A program made the translations under genes and the position numbers. DNA of 64,000 nucleotides from Chryseobacterium arachidis (GTDB lineage: Bacteria; Bacteroidota; Bacteroidia; Flavobacteriales; Weeksellaceae): assembly GCF_900129245.1 (NCBI RefSeq), contig NZ_FQUT01000005.1, forward strand, positions 62,001 to 126,000, written 5' to 3'. The notes under the pieces are model-generated. The model had not been told where the DNA came from. It saw only the letters and a program-made list of their open reading frames with translations, and searched no databases. Below, one piece after another: positions 8,924-17,376 of this stretch (its first letter is position 1; the number at the start of each line of letters is the position of its first letter).

Positions 8924-9838
8924 ATGATTATAAGGCAACGCACCAATTGGCTGAGAATGCTCTTTATCTGGAGAGGTTCCGTATTGAAGAAGATTATTGT
9001 TCAGTTAAGTATTATTACGTTGTTTTCCTTATTAATTTACTTTTTTAAAGGAAGAATATTCGACTATAAAGTTCATCTTAATCCTACAATTTTTACATTG
9101 CTGGGGCTTGCTTTAGCCATTTTTATGGGATTTTGCAATTCTGCAAGCTATGACCGATTTTGGGAGGGAAGAAAATTGTGGGGACTTTTGGTGATTGAGA
9201 CAAGATCATTAACGAGGCAGATTTTCTCTTACATACACGGACCCTCAAAGGAAGAAAAGCAAAAAATAGTAAAATTAATTTCCGCATTTGGCTGGGCGTT
9301 AAATGATCAGTTGAGAGATAAAACTGGCAACGAACATCTTTCAAGACTGCTTTCTCCTGAGCAATTGGAAAAAGTAAAAGGCAAAAAATTTATTCCCAGT
9401 ATTATTTTAGGTTTCATTGCAGATTGGATTCAAGAACAGCACAAAAAGGGAAATATCGATACCATTGTCATGACTCAGCTCGATCATCAGCTGAATCAGT
9501 TTTCTGCTATTTCCGGGGGGTGCGAAAGAATTTATAATACGCCATTGCCTTTTGCCTACAGTGTGCTGTTGCACAGAACAGTTTATCTGTATTGTTTTTG
9601 GCTTCCTTTTGGATTGGTAGACTCTTTGGGTTGGATGATGCCTTTGATAGTTCTTCTGATCAGCTATACATTCATTGCATTGGATGCGATAATTCAGGAA
9701 ATCGGGGAACCTTTCGGCGAAGAGGAAAATGATCTGGCTCTCAACAGCATCTGCAGAACTATCGAATATTCAATTTTTGAGCAGGCTGAAATTCCGCAGG
9801 ACGAATTGAAGAAGCCAAGCACTTTTTTTATCGATTAA
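8924..9838 (+). CDS. Bestrophin-family ion channel
   Basis: The 304-residue product starts with MIIRQRTNWLRMLFIWRGSV, close to the usual start of bacterial bestrophins. It has four hydrophobic helices (about 24-45, 58-76, 210-228 and 234-255) and the family motif ASYDRFWEGRKLWG after the second helix. Bacterial homologues form pentameric anion or cation channels in the inner membrane. Length is normal. It follows the HD/Pycsar-effector gene by 18 bases and probably shares its transcript. Its stop overlaps the stop of the opposite GAF-like gene by 4 bases. Confidence 0.9.
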   Translation: MIIRQRTNWLRMLFIWRGSVLKKIIVQLSIITLFSLLIYFFKGRIFDYKVHLNPTIFTLLGLALAIFMGFCNSASYDRFWEGRKLWGLLVIETRSLTRQIFSYIHGPSKEEKQKIVKLISAFGWALNDQLRDKTGNEHLSRLLSPEQLEKVKGKKFIPSIILGFIADWIQEQHKKGNIDTIVMTQLDHQLNQFSAISGGCERIYNTPLPFAYSVLLHRTVYLYCFWLPFGLVDSLGWMMPLIVLLISYTFIALDAIIQEIGEPFGEEENDLALNSICRTIEYSIFEQAEIPQDELKKPSTFFID

Positions 9839-12141
9839 TCATTAGCAATCGAAATTCTTAATGCCAGAAGCCCTGTAATTCCTTGGAGATCTTCTACTCT
9901 TAAAAATTCAGTATCATTTTTCAGGACACCTTTTTTCTGTAGCTTATTAATGTATTCAAGATATTCTTTCTGGTTTTCCATACCAAAATAAACAATGGTG
10001 ATTTTTCCCGGACAGGTAATTCTTTCTGTTGAATCTTTTACATGAGCCTTATCCAGACGTTTTTTTATTATTTCATAATAAGAATTGTAAGCTCCGTCTA
10101 CATCAAACCTTTTTTCATCCATTCGGAAACGGATATCTATCTTTTCGTTATAGACAAAAATTAACGATGCTATTTCCAAAGCAATTGGAAGGTCTTTTTT
10201 GAAATTCTGAAATTCCCGTTCCACATTGCACATTGTCTTCAGCTGCCAATATCTAAGCTTATGAACAACTTTTGAATGGTAATGCAGATCCGGAGCAATA
10301 TTCTGACCGGTGTAAAGATTATGTTCCACACCATCCGACTTGAATCTTTCGTAATAATGCGGGAAAATCTGCTGAGCCTGGATCTGGCTTTCATCCAGCA
10401 TATCCGCAATTTTACGGTTCAGTAAAGTGATGGAATCATCAAGACTTTTTCTGTTGCCATAAAAAAGGTCACTTTGTGGGAAAACCTGTATAAAATAATC
10501 TTTAATTTTTGCTTTTACCTCGCTGGAAGACTTTATTTCAAGCTTAGCCTGCAAAAAAGGATGGATTTCATCTCTTAATAATCTTTGGAAACGCTGTTCG
10601 CTGTCAGCTTTAATTTCATTATTCAGCTCATTTTCAAAAATATCCAGTGCCAGTATATATTTTTCAGATTCAGATGTAATCAGTGAAAAAATCCCGTGAA
10701 GACAGTCAATCTGCAGATTAAGATCTTCAAGCATAAGATTGTAACGTTTTTCCGATGACGAACGGATATCTGAAAAACCGAAAAGCGGTGTCAGCGTTTT
10801 AAACGAAATCTCTTTAAGCGTATATATTTTTTTGGTTAGGGAAGCATTAAAATACCTCTCTGCCTCACTTCTGAACTTCCAGACTACACTGTCGTGGATT
10901 GTGGTGTATTCTCTCTGGATGATGGCCTCTATCTGATAATTTTTTTCAAAACTGAAACGGTTCAAAGAAAAGAGAATCATATCCGAAAAAAACTCCATTC
11001 TTTTAAGCTTCAAACCATTGAAACTATTCTGAATAGGAGAGGTAAATTCCATAATTGCCAATAGTTCATTATCTTTCATGATCGGAATGACCATAAAACT
11101 ACTGATTCCGTTACTTTTCAGGATTCTGAAAGAAGGGATGGATTTAACATGATAATCCAAATTATCCACATTGGAAATAACGATAGGCTTTGGATTGTGG
11201 TTCAGGCTGTCAAATGTTATTTTTCGTGTTTCTTCATCAAAAGTATTGATCCAGAAATCTAAAATATGATTGGTGAAAACGTTTTCATAAATGGGAAGCT
11301 TTTCTAAACGCTGATCTTTTTTGTTGTACAGCATCAGTCCGAAACTAAGCTGAGGAACATCGAAATAAGATTTGAAAATTTCTACCAGATTTTCGTCTGG
11401 CGAAAGGTTTTCAGGATCAATCTGAATCATGCTGGATTTGAGATCGGAGAGGGCAACTTCTGTAGTGCAGTCTACCAGAGAAATAATACTGAATCCCTTC
11501 ATAATCCAAGATTTTGAAGGAAAATATTTTTTCCAGAGGCTGTAATCGTCGAGGTTTTCCAGCAGCATATCAATTACTTCCTCGGATGGTATTTTGGCCT
11601 CTTCCGTAGGAAAGATTTCTGTAAAATCTGAATTGACTGTAATTTTATAATGCTTCATGATCCCCTGATGATTGGGAATATCATAATAAAACGGCATTAA
11701 ACTTTTGATATCCCTTTTAAAATAGCTTTGTAAAATCAGGCAGCAGCAGAATACATAAAATTCGTCGTCATCAATATTTCTAAGCTCTATTTCAAAATCC
11801 TGTCCGGCATCTTTCAGAATCTTTTTGAATCTTTCGGTAAAGTTGAACGTAATGTTGAAAAGCGGGATTCCGGCAGCTTTTATTTCGTTATTGGTAAGAC
11901 CTGTAGGAAAAAGATCGGCCAACAAAAGTTTGATGATATCTTCATATTTTTCCAGTAAAGAAAAGTCCTGAAATCCGTCTTTCAGTTCCTGAAAATTCCT
12001 GGTTTTCTCGATCAAAGATTCGGCATAATTGGCACGGTATTCCAAACGGTCGTTGTATCGGATGTGTTCTAACACATCCAGATATTTTTTGAAAGAAACA
12101 TATACCTGAAATGGAGCGTCTTTTTTGTAAAGATTTGCCAA
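9835..12141 (-). CDS. Large GAF-like cytoplasmic protein of unknown function
   Basis: A 768-residue soluble protein without signal peptide or membrane helices. A stretch at about residues 300-410, with SFRILKSNGISSFMVIPI and ELLAIMEFTSPIQNSF, reads like a GAF sensor domain. The flanks are helical, rich in charged residues, and no kinase, cyclase or DNA-binding motif is visible. Similar long GAF-containing proteins occur in Flavobacteriales without known role. It is transcribed alone, convergent with the bestrophin-like gene, and shares no operon with the cassette upstream of it on the same strand (240-base AT-rich gap). Confidence 0.7.
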   Translation of the reverse strand: MANLYKKDAPFQVYVSFKKYLDVLEHIRYNDRLEYRANYAESLIEKTRNFQELKDGFQDFSLLEKYEDIIKLLLADLFPTGLTNNEIKAAGIPLFNITFNFTERFKKILKDAGQDFEIELRNIDDDEFYVFCCCLILQSYFKRDIKSLMPFYYDIPNHQGIMKHYKITVNSDFTEIFPTEEAKIPSEEVIDMLLENLDDYSLWKKYFPSKSWIMKGFSIISLVDCTTEVALSDLKSSMIQIDPENLSPDENLVEIFKSYFDVPQLSFGLMLYNKKDQRLEKLPIYENVFTNHILDFWINTFDEETRKITFDSLNHNPKPIVISNVDNLDYHVKSIPSFRILKSNGISSFMVIPIMKDNELLAIMEFTSPIQNSFNGLKLKRMEFFSDMILFSLNRFSFEKNYQIEAIIQREYTTIHDSVVWKFRSEAERYFNASLTKKIYTLKEISFKTLTPLFGFSDIRSSSEKRYNLMLEDLNLQIDCLHGIFSLITSESEKYILALDIFENELNNEIKADSEQRFQRLLRDEIHPFLQAKLEIKSSSEVKAKIKDYFIQVFPQSDLFYGNRKSLDDSITLLNRKIADMLDESQIQAQQIFPHYYERFKSDGVEHNLYTGQNIAPDLHYHSKVVHKLRYWQLKTMCNVEREFQNFKKDLPIALEIASLIFVYNEKIDIRFRMDEKRFDVDGAYNSYYEIIKKRLDKAHVKDSTERITCPGKITIVYFGMENQKEYLEYINKLQKKGVLKNDTEFLRVEDLQGITGLLALRISIAND

Positions 12142-12381
12142 AAGATGAAATTTAGAGTAAAGTTATGAAAAAACTATAAATTTTTTGTTTTGTATTTACA
12201 ATAGTTTTTGGCATGATGGCTTATTTGGTGGGGAAAATTATATTGTAGTGAAATTTACTTTGTAATAATCAGTTCTTTATTATGCTTTTGTGTGGATGTA
12301 TTCTGTTACATCTTTTTTAAGTTTGAACAGGTTCGAGATTAAGATTGGTTTCATTGTTCTTTTAAGTTAAACAATAATTAC

Positions 12382-13033
12382 CTATTCAACTTCATCTCCA
12401 TACAATATAAGCTTGTTTAGAAAATCACGATTCCAGTTTTCTGTATAAATGTTCTGAAGTTCTGATGACCATCCTGATGTATCCTTTTTTTCATTACCAA
12501 AATAACATGAAGAATAATATTTCCCTGTGATAAAATTAAACGACTTAATATATTTGTTTTTATTTTCTTTCGAATAACTGAGATCATACCCAATAACTTG
12601 TATTTTCTTATTTTTAGGATTGAATCTGATTTTAATTTTTTCAATTAAATCTTTCTTTTCTCCGGAAATATTAGGTTTTGTAATTTGATTTGCATAATCT
12701 ATCCGGAGTTCTATAGTTTTATCTTTATCTATGGGATCGTTTAAGAAATAATCTGATTTAATATTATTATATAAAATGCTATTATTTAATACTGGTATTT
12801 CAATTATTTTATTTAATGATGATAGTTGTACAGAAAGTATAAAGTTTGAAAGATCATCACTTTTTTTCGATTGAATTTTCACTTCATCTTGTGTGTTATC
12901 ATCATCAAAATATAATGATTTTGGAGGTTCATACAATGTATCGATAGTGGATTTTGAAGAATTGCTAACTGTATTTTTTTTTTTGACAAGAGATATTAAT
13001 GGTAAATAGGCATATTATTAATATTTTGTTCAT
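12382..13033 (-). pseudogene. Frameshifted lipoprotein gene, candidate immunity protein
   Basis: The longest uninterrupted frame (12382-12936, 184 residues) has only a TTG start and no signal. Upstream, an ATG at 13033 opens another frame that begins MNKILIICLFTINISC, a complete lipoprotein signal with Cys 16, and stops at once after a run of 11 A (12974-12984 on this strand). Removing one A joins the signal to the long frame, giving a lipoprotein of about 216 residues. Either the sequence has a homopolymer error, the gene is inactivated, or its expression is phase-variable. The mature part is Lys/Asn/Ile-rich with no known motif. As the last gene behind a peptidoglycan-hydrolase effector, an envelope-anchored immunity role is plausible (inference). 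Confidence 0.7.
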
Positions 13034-13076
13034 AATCAGTTTTTATATGATTAAAGTTTTGTAGTTTTTTTTAATT

Positions 13077-13184
13077 TCAGTTTTTAATCCTACTTTTATG
13101 TATATATCCCTCTTTGCCTTCATTTATTTTTACTAAAAACCAATCTTCAGAGAAATATGCTCCGTTATTTTGACAACAAATTTC
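13077..13184 (-). pseudogene. Remnant of an SH3-like domain (35 codons, no start)
   Basis: Between the two lipoprotein genes this strand has an open stretch without a start codon that ends in TGA at 13077-13079. It reads GAYFSEDWFLVKINEGKEGY followed by IHKSRIKN. The W-x-x-V-K...G-K-x-G-Y-I-H-K-S pattern is the C-terminal half of a bacterial SH3 domain. It overlaps the last bases of the 350-residue lipoprotein gene in another frame. It is best read as the tail of a lost or recombined gene. Confidence 0.5.
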
Positions 13185-14217
13185 TTAAAAATTCTTTATC
13201 AACATTTTCAAACTGAATTGTTCCAAAATCTTTTTTAGTGTTAATTTTTTCCCAATCTTTTGAGCTGTTATCATCATCGAACATTGCTGTAATGCCATAT
13301 TTATGCAAGTATAATTGTTCTTCTTTAGCATCATAAATAAATGTGGTGTATTCATTTTTTGTAGGATTACCTTCTGTGATATTGTCTTCAAAGGTGATAT
13401 AATTGTTTTTTGTTACAATTTTCTTTAAACCAATTCCTGTAGAATTAGAGTTTGGAGGAGTTAATAGTTTTTCATTTTTAAATATTATTTTGTTATTTGA
13501 GTTTTTGTTTGAAATAGCAATAATAATTGAATAATATTCATTTCCCTTATTCTGTATTATTTGTATTTTATCCTGAATTCCATCCTGATTTATATCGGCG
13601 TTTTTTTCTTGTATGATTTCTCCATTACTTTCCTTCAACAAATTATTCTTTCTATCATTCAATAATTGAACTGTTTTATATCGCTTTAGTTCATAATTAT
13701 TTTTGTTTTCATTTTGTGATATAGAGATTGCTAATGTTTGATTTTTAAAATTCACCTCAAACTTTTTTTCTTCCTTATTTTTTTCTGCATTTTTTACCTC
13801 ATAATAAATGCTATCATAATATTTCAATGTATTGTTATTGTAATAAAAAATATAGAAAACTGAACCATAATAATCATCACCTTCGACTAAAATTATATGA
13901 TCATTTGTTCTTTTGAAATTCCAAATATTAATTGAAGCACTTTCTAATACAAGATTTGTATCATAAATATTATGATCAATAGATAGATCGTAGGTGAAAT
14001 TTTCTGCTTGTACTAATTGGAAGATATTTTCCTTGTATAAATATTTAAAATTATTTTCATCTTTTGAAATTTGTTTTTGTAGGATAAACTCACTGTTTTC
14101 ATTTTGTGAATATGAGAGTGTGGTTTTACCTTGCAACTCCGCTTTGTTTTCTTGACCATTACAAGAAAACAAAAGTAAAATACTTACACCATAAAATATT
14201 TTTTTTACTAATTCCAT
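13165..14217 (-). CDS. Lipoprotein of unknown function, candidate immunity protein
   Basis: The 350-residue product has a clear lipoprotein signal (ILLLFSC, Cys 19). The mature part is beta-rich, very rich in Asn, Lys and Ile, and contains ADINQDGIQDKIQI at about 208-221, a D-x-N-x-D-G calcium-loop-like element of the FG-GAP/dockerin type. I do not recognise a family. It overlaps the end of the GH19/M23 hydrolase gene by 10 bases, so the two are translated together. Periplasm-facing lipoproteins directly behind a cell-wall-cutting effector are the usual place for immunity genes (inference). Its base composition is more AT-rich than the nuo genes nearby. Confidence 0.7.
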   Translation of the reverse strand: MELVKKIFYGVSILLLFSCNGQENKAELQGKTTLSYSQNENSEFILQKQISKDENNFKYLYKENIFQLVQAENFTYDLSIDHNIYDTNLVLESASINIWNFKRTNDHIILVEGDDYYGSVFYIFYYNNNTLKYYDSIYYEVKNAEKNKEEKKFEVNFKNQTLAISISQNENKNNYELKRYKTVQLLNDRKNNLLKESNGEIIQEKNADINQDGIQDKIQIIQNKGNEYYSIIIAISNKNSNNKIIFKNEKLLTPPNSNSTGIGLKKIVTKNNYITFEDNITEGNPTKNEYTTFIYDAKEEQLYLHKYGITAMFDDDNSSKDWEKINTKKDFGTIQFENVDKEFLRNLLSK

Positions 14218-16535
14218 TCTTTTTCTTTTATTTTATTTTGATATTCGATTTCGGCTTTTGATAGCTCATCTTCTGTTTTGAATTTAAAATATACTGAAGG
14301 ATTACATTTTCCATTCAGTCCTGAAGCAGAGCCCACATTTGATACCTCAAAATGAAGGTGCGGATTTCTTGTAGTAAAATGTTTACCTTTCCAGCCAGAA
14401 ACTCCGGTTAACCCTATAACACTATCATGTTCTACAATATCTCCTTCTTTGAAAAAATTGTTTTTGCTTAAATGCCAGAATGTAAGATAGATAGTTCCAT
14501 TTTCGTCAAAACCCCTTTCCAAAATCTCTCCTTTGTCTTTATATTTAGGCTTATACGAACTGTTTTTTAATGATTTAAAAGTCTTTAAATCTATAACTTC
14601 TAAAACAACAACATGACCTGCCATTGAAGATGAAGTATATATCTTATGTACTTTACTTTTTAAACATGCATAAACTTTTGTTCCCGGGACAGCAAGTAAA
14701 TCATTTCCTGTATGATTCTCACTTTTATCTCGTATTTTTTCACCAAAGGAACCATGCCACGGTTTATGTCCCCCACCTTGTGAATACATGCAAAGCATTG
14801 GATTGTCAATTGGATTTCTCCATTTTCCACTTGGTTTTATGTCTTCATTTTGAACTTTAGAACACAAGTTTACTTTAAAAACTGAATAGGTTTTGTTAAA
14901 GTTTTCTCTTCTTTCTGCATATGTAGGAGTTCCTTCATTTACTATTTTAGTAATGCTATCAACAATCTCTTTTCCTCCTTTATCGGATTTTAATTGTAAA
15001 TCTTTCCAGTACCAAAAAGCCATGGAAGAGAGGACACTTTCTTTATGCTTTAGTAAGTTATCCGGATTGTTGACAATATCAAAATTATATCCTTTTTTAA
15101 TAAGCCTCTTATTAACTTCGGTATAGTTTGTTCTTCCGGTTACTTGAATAATCCCCTTCCCCATAAATTTCCAACCATCACCCTCTTGTATATTTCCTAA
15201 TCTATATTTTGGATCTCTGTTTTTGTCAGCATATACACGATTGGCAATTTCTTTGCTATTTGCAGCTTGTATACCTTTATCATTGTAACTATTTAGGTCT
15301 TTTCTACCATAAAGATTGGCTTCATTATGATGTGTCTTAAAATAATCAAAAGGACTTGCACTCCATGTTCCTGATTTATACTGACCTCCGTTAACTAAAT
15401 CTTTTACCCAACCTGACCCTTTTGTAAAGTCTCCGTCTTTTAATCTTCGGGCACTGTAATTAAAGCTTTCAGGTTCACTCAATTTCAAATTTGTTCCTAC
15501 CTCTTCAAGAACTTGAGCAAAGAAATGTGCTTTTCTCAAACAAGTATTAATTTCAAATTTTAGGTTCCCATCATTAAATGCTGTTAGTAAAGCTTTTTTA
15601 TTATCTTCACTTGCAGAAGTAAAAATTTTATCTACTTCTTCTTTCGTAAGACTTTCACATCTCGGGCATTTCCCATCCTCCTTTTTCCCTTCACTTTTCC
15701 CCACACTCGTCGCAGTCCTTGTTTTTTCAACATCATCCCCAATTTTCCCAACTCCTTGGGCAATAATGTCGGTAGCTTTTTCAATGAATCCTGCAGACTT
15801 CTTTTTCTTTTCGGCTTTTTGCTGTGGCTGTTGCGGCCGCTGCTGTTGTCCTTCTGTCACAGAAACGGGTGTTTTATTAGTTACCTCTTTTAGTTGGTAT
15901 GTTGCCGTTACAAAAAACTTTTTTGTAACATTATTATTTCCTGAAAAAAAGCTCATCCACGTTTGTGGTGTTGCATATTCTGCAAGATTAAATTTTATTT
16001 TGGCTATTCCGTTTTTGTCAACTTTAGCTGTTTTAGGCTTCTGATATTTTTTTTCTTCTGTCACTCCTTCTTCCCAAAGGTAGAAAGTTATTTCTTTTCC
16101 AACTAAATTGGATGTTCGGGCTTCTGCACTCAGACTTTCGTTGAATCTGGCTTTATTTACATCTTCATTATCTCTGTTTAATAAAATTACCCTTCCAATT
16201 ACAGGTTCTTTTTTTGTTCTTGGCACAACTACTAAGTTCGTGGTCAATTTTTTCTCAATCTGATTAAGAAAATTCTTACTTTCTGTATGCACTTCTATTT
16301 TAAACGGAATACCCACCACTTTTTCACCAAATGTATAAGAAACTTTCTCCCCATATTTTATGTTTCCTGAAACCTGTTTCCATTTGTTATTTACCTGTTT
16401 ATATAAAGTCCAGAAGTATTTTTCATCATCTTTTTTCCCGAATAAAGGATTGCCAAATTTATAAATGAAATCTGATAGTTCATAGTAGGTTTTTTCTTCT
16501 GCTTTGGGATTTGTAGTTCCTTTTATAGTTTCCAT
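14208..16535 (-). CDS. GH19 and M23 dual peptidoglycan hydrolase, probable injected effector
   Basis: A 775-residue protein without signal peptide. Residues 1-220 are beta-rich and unassigned, followed by a Gln/Pro/Lys linker and a CPRC pair (290-293). Residues about 295-555 form a GH19 chitinase-like lysozyme domain, with AHFFAQVLEEVG (catalytic Glu 344 or 345) and GDGWKFMGKGIIQVTGRTNY. Residues 575-745 form an M23 metallopeptidase with H608-x3-D612, FWHLS at 686-690 and HLHFE at 726-730. The two domains would cut glycan strands and peptide cross-links. Lack of a signal plus the PAAR-like gene 15 bases upstream suggest delivery by a contractile injection system (inference). Two lipoprotein genes follow. 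Confidence 0.88.
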   Translation of the reverse strand: METIKGTTNPKAEEKTYYELSDFIYKFGNPLFGKKDDEKYFWTLYKQVNNKWKQVSGNIKYGEKVSYTFGEKVVGIPFKIEVHTESKNFLNQIEKKLTTNLVVVPRTKKEPVIGRVILLNRDNEDVNKARFNESLSAEARTSNLVGKEITFYLWEEGVTEEKKYQKPKTAKVDKNGIAKIKFNLAEYATPQTWMSFFSGNNNVTKKFFVTATYQLKEVTNKTPVSVTEGQQQRPQQPQQKAEKKKKSAGFIEKATDIIAQGVGKIGDDVEKTRTATSVGKSEGKKEDGKCPRCESLTKEEVDKIFTSASEDNKKALLTAFNDGNLKFEINTCLRKAHFFAQVLEEVGTNLKLSEPESFNYSARRLKDGDFTKGSGWVKDLVNGGQYKSGTWSASPFDYFKTHHNEANLYGRKDLNSYNDKGIQAANSKEIANRVYADKNRDPKYRLGNIQEGDGWKFMGKGIIQVTGRTNYTEVNKRLIKKGYNFDIVNNPDNLLKHKESVLSSMAFWYWKDLQLKSDKGGKEIVDSITKIVNEGTPTYAERRENFNKTYSVFKVNLCSKVQNEDIKPSGKWRNPIDNPMLCMYSQGGGHKPWHGSFGEKIRDKSENHTGNDLLAVPGTKVYACLKSKVHKIYTSSSMAGHVVVLEVIDLKTFKSLKNSSYKPKYKDKGEILERGFDENGTIYLTFWHLSKNNFFKEGDIVEHDSVIGLTGVSGWKGKHFTTRNPHLHFEVSNVGSASGLNGKCNPSVYFKFKTEDELSKAEIEYQNKIKEKEWN

Positions 16536-16550
16536 AATTCCATGTTTTTA

Positions 16551-17375
16551 TTATTCAACTTCAAAAGGATCTTCTCCGTTTATTTCTTCTTTAAACTCCT
16601 CAAAATCCACCACAGGATTATACACTTGCTGTTCCTTAGAATCAGCATTGTTGACATTGCTTTTACCTAATTCTGATTGCTGCCCATGCTTTAGAATTGT
16701 AATTTTTCCACCGGTGCTGCACATCAATTCGGATATTTCTGTAACACAGCTTTTTCCCATCACTTGTACCTTGTCATAAGTTTTCGTCCATTTTCCGGCT
16801 GCTGCATAAGCACATGGGAGGTAACCGCCTGAACTTGGCTTGAGCTTACATTGTCCGAAAGGTTGAGCAGGAGGATCAAATTGTAAATCATCTTCTGTTA
16901 CGGCGAGATAAGCGGCTTCTCCGTCTGCGTCATTCCAATAATGTTTTTGATGGCTGGTTACTTTAAATTTTGGAAATTTAAACCCTTGATTGCATTGAAC
17001 CACTCCTTTTTGGATGACGAAATATTTTCTGTCATGTTCAGTTGAAGAATTTTCATTGTTTTTCTGCTTTTCCTGATCTGAAGAATTATCGGTTTCTTTT
17101 TCATTGTTTTCCTGAGAGTCATTGTTATACTCAGTTTCTTCTTCATAATTATCATTCATACAATCCTCTTCATCCTCTGATCCAGAATCCTCTAAAAAAA
17201 ACTGAGGATCATCAGGAATTAAAATAGAAGTTCCGGAAGGTATTTCGTTGAAAATAACTTCACTTTCAGAACAATTCAGATTATGAAAAGTTCTGAGGTA
17301 GTTTTCATCTTTAATACTAAACTTTTTTGCAATGCTGGCGAAACTGTCGGTTGGTTGTGTTTGGTAGGCTTTCAT
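16551..17375 (-). CDS. LysM-like plus PAAR-like (DUF4280) protein
   Basis: The 274-residue protein starts with a LysM-like module (residues 1-56: TQPTDSFASIAKKFSIKDEN ... ILIPDD). A very acidic Asp/Glu/Asn linker follows (about 60-115), and then a Cys-containing DUF4280 domain (about 117-232, with GVVQCNQGFKFPKFKV, GQCKLKP, YLPCAYA, GKSCVTEISELMCSTGGKI). DUF4280 is regarded as a PAAR-like spike-tip domain found beside contractile injection effectors. It would cap the spike and carry the downstream hydrolase as cargo (inference). It starts 1 base after the preceding LysM gene, and the hydrolase gene follows after 15 bases. Confidence 0.85.
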   Translation of the reverse strand: MKAYQTQPTDSFASIAKKFSIKDENYLRTFHNLNCSESEVIFNEIPSGTSILIPDDPQFFLEDSGSEDEEDCMNDNYEEETEYNNDSQENNEKETDNSSDQEKQKNNENSSTEHDRKYFVIQKGVVQCNQGFKFPKFKVTSHQKHYWNDADGEAAYLAVTEDDLQFDPPAQPFGQCKLKPSSGGYLPCAYAAAGKWTKTYDKVQVMGKSCVTEISELMCSTGGKITILKHGQQSELGKSNVNNADSKEQQVYNPVVDFEEFKEEINGEDPFEVE

Positions 17376-17376
17376 C

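Noticed and set aside
9835..9838. Four-base overlap of the bestrophin and GAF-like genes as translational coupling
   Set aside because: The genes converge on opposite strands, so the overlap of stop codons cannot couple translation.
12382..12936. 184-codon frame taken as a complete gene
   Set aside because: It has only a TTG start and no signal, while a lipoprotein signal lies just upstream in another frame across the A run; I merged them as one frameshifted gene.
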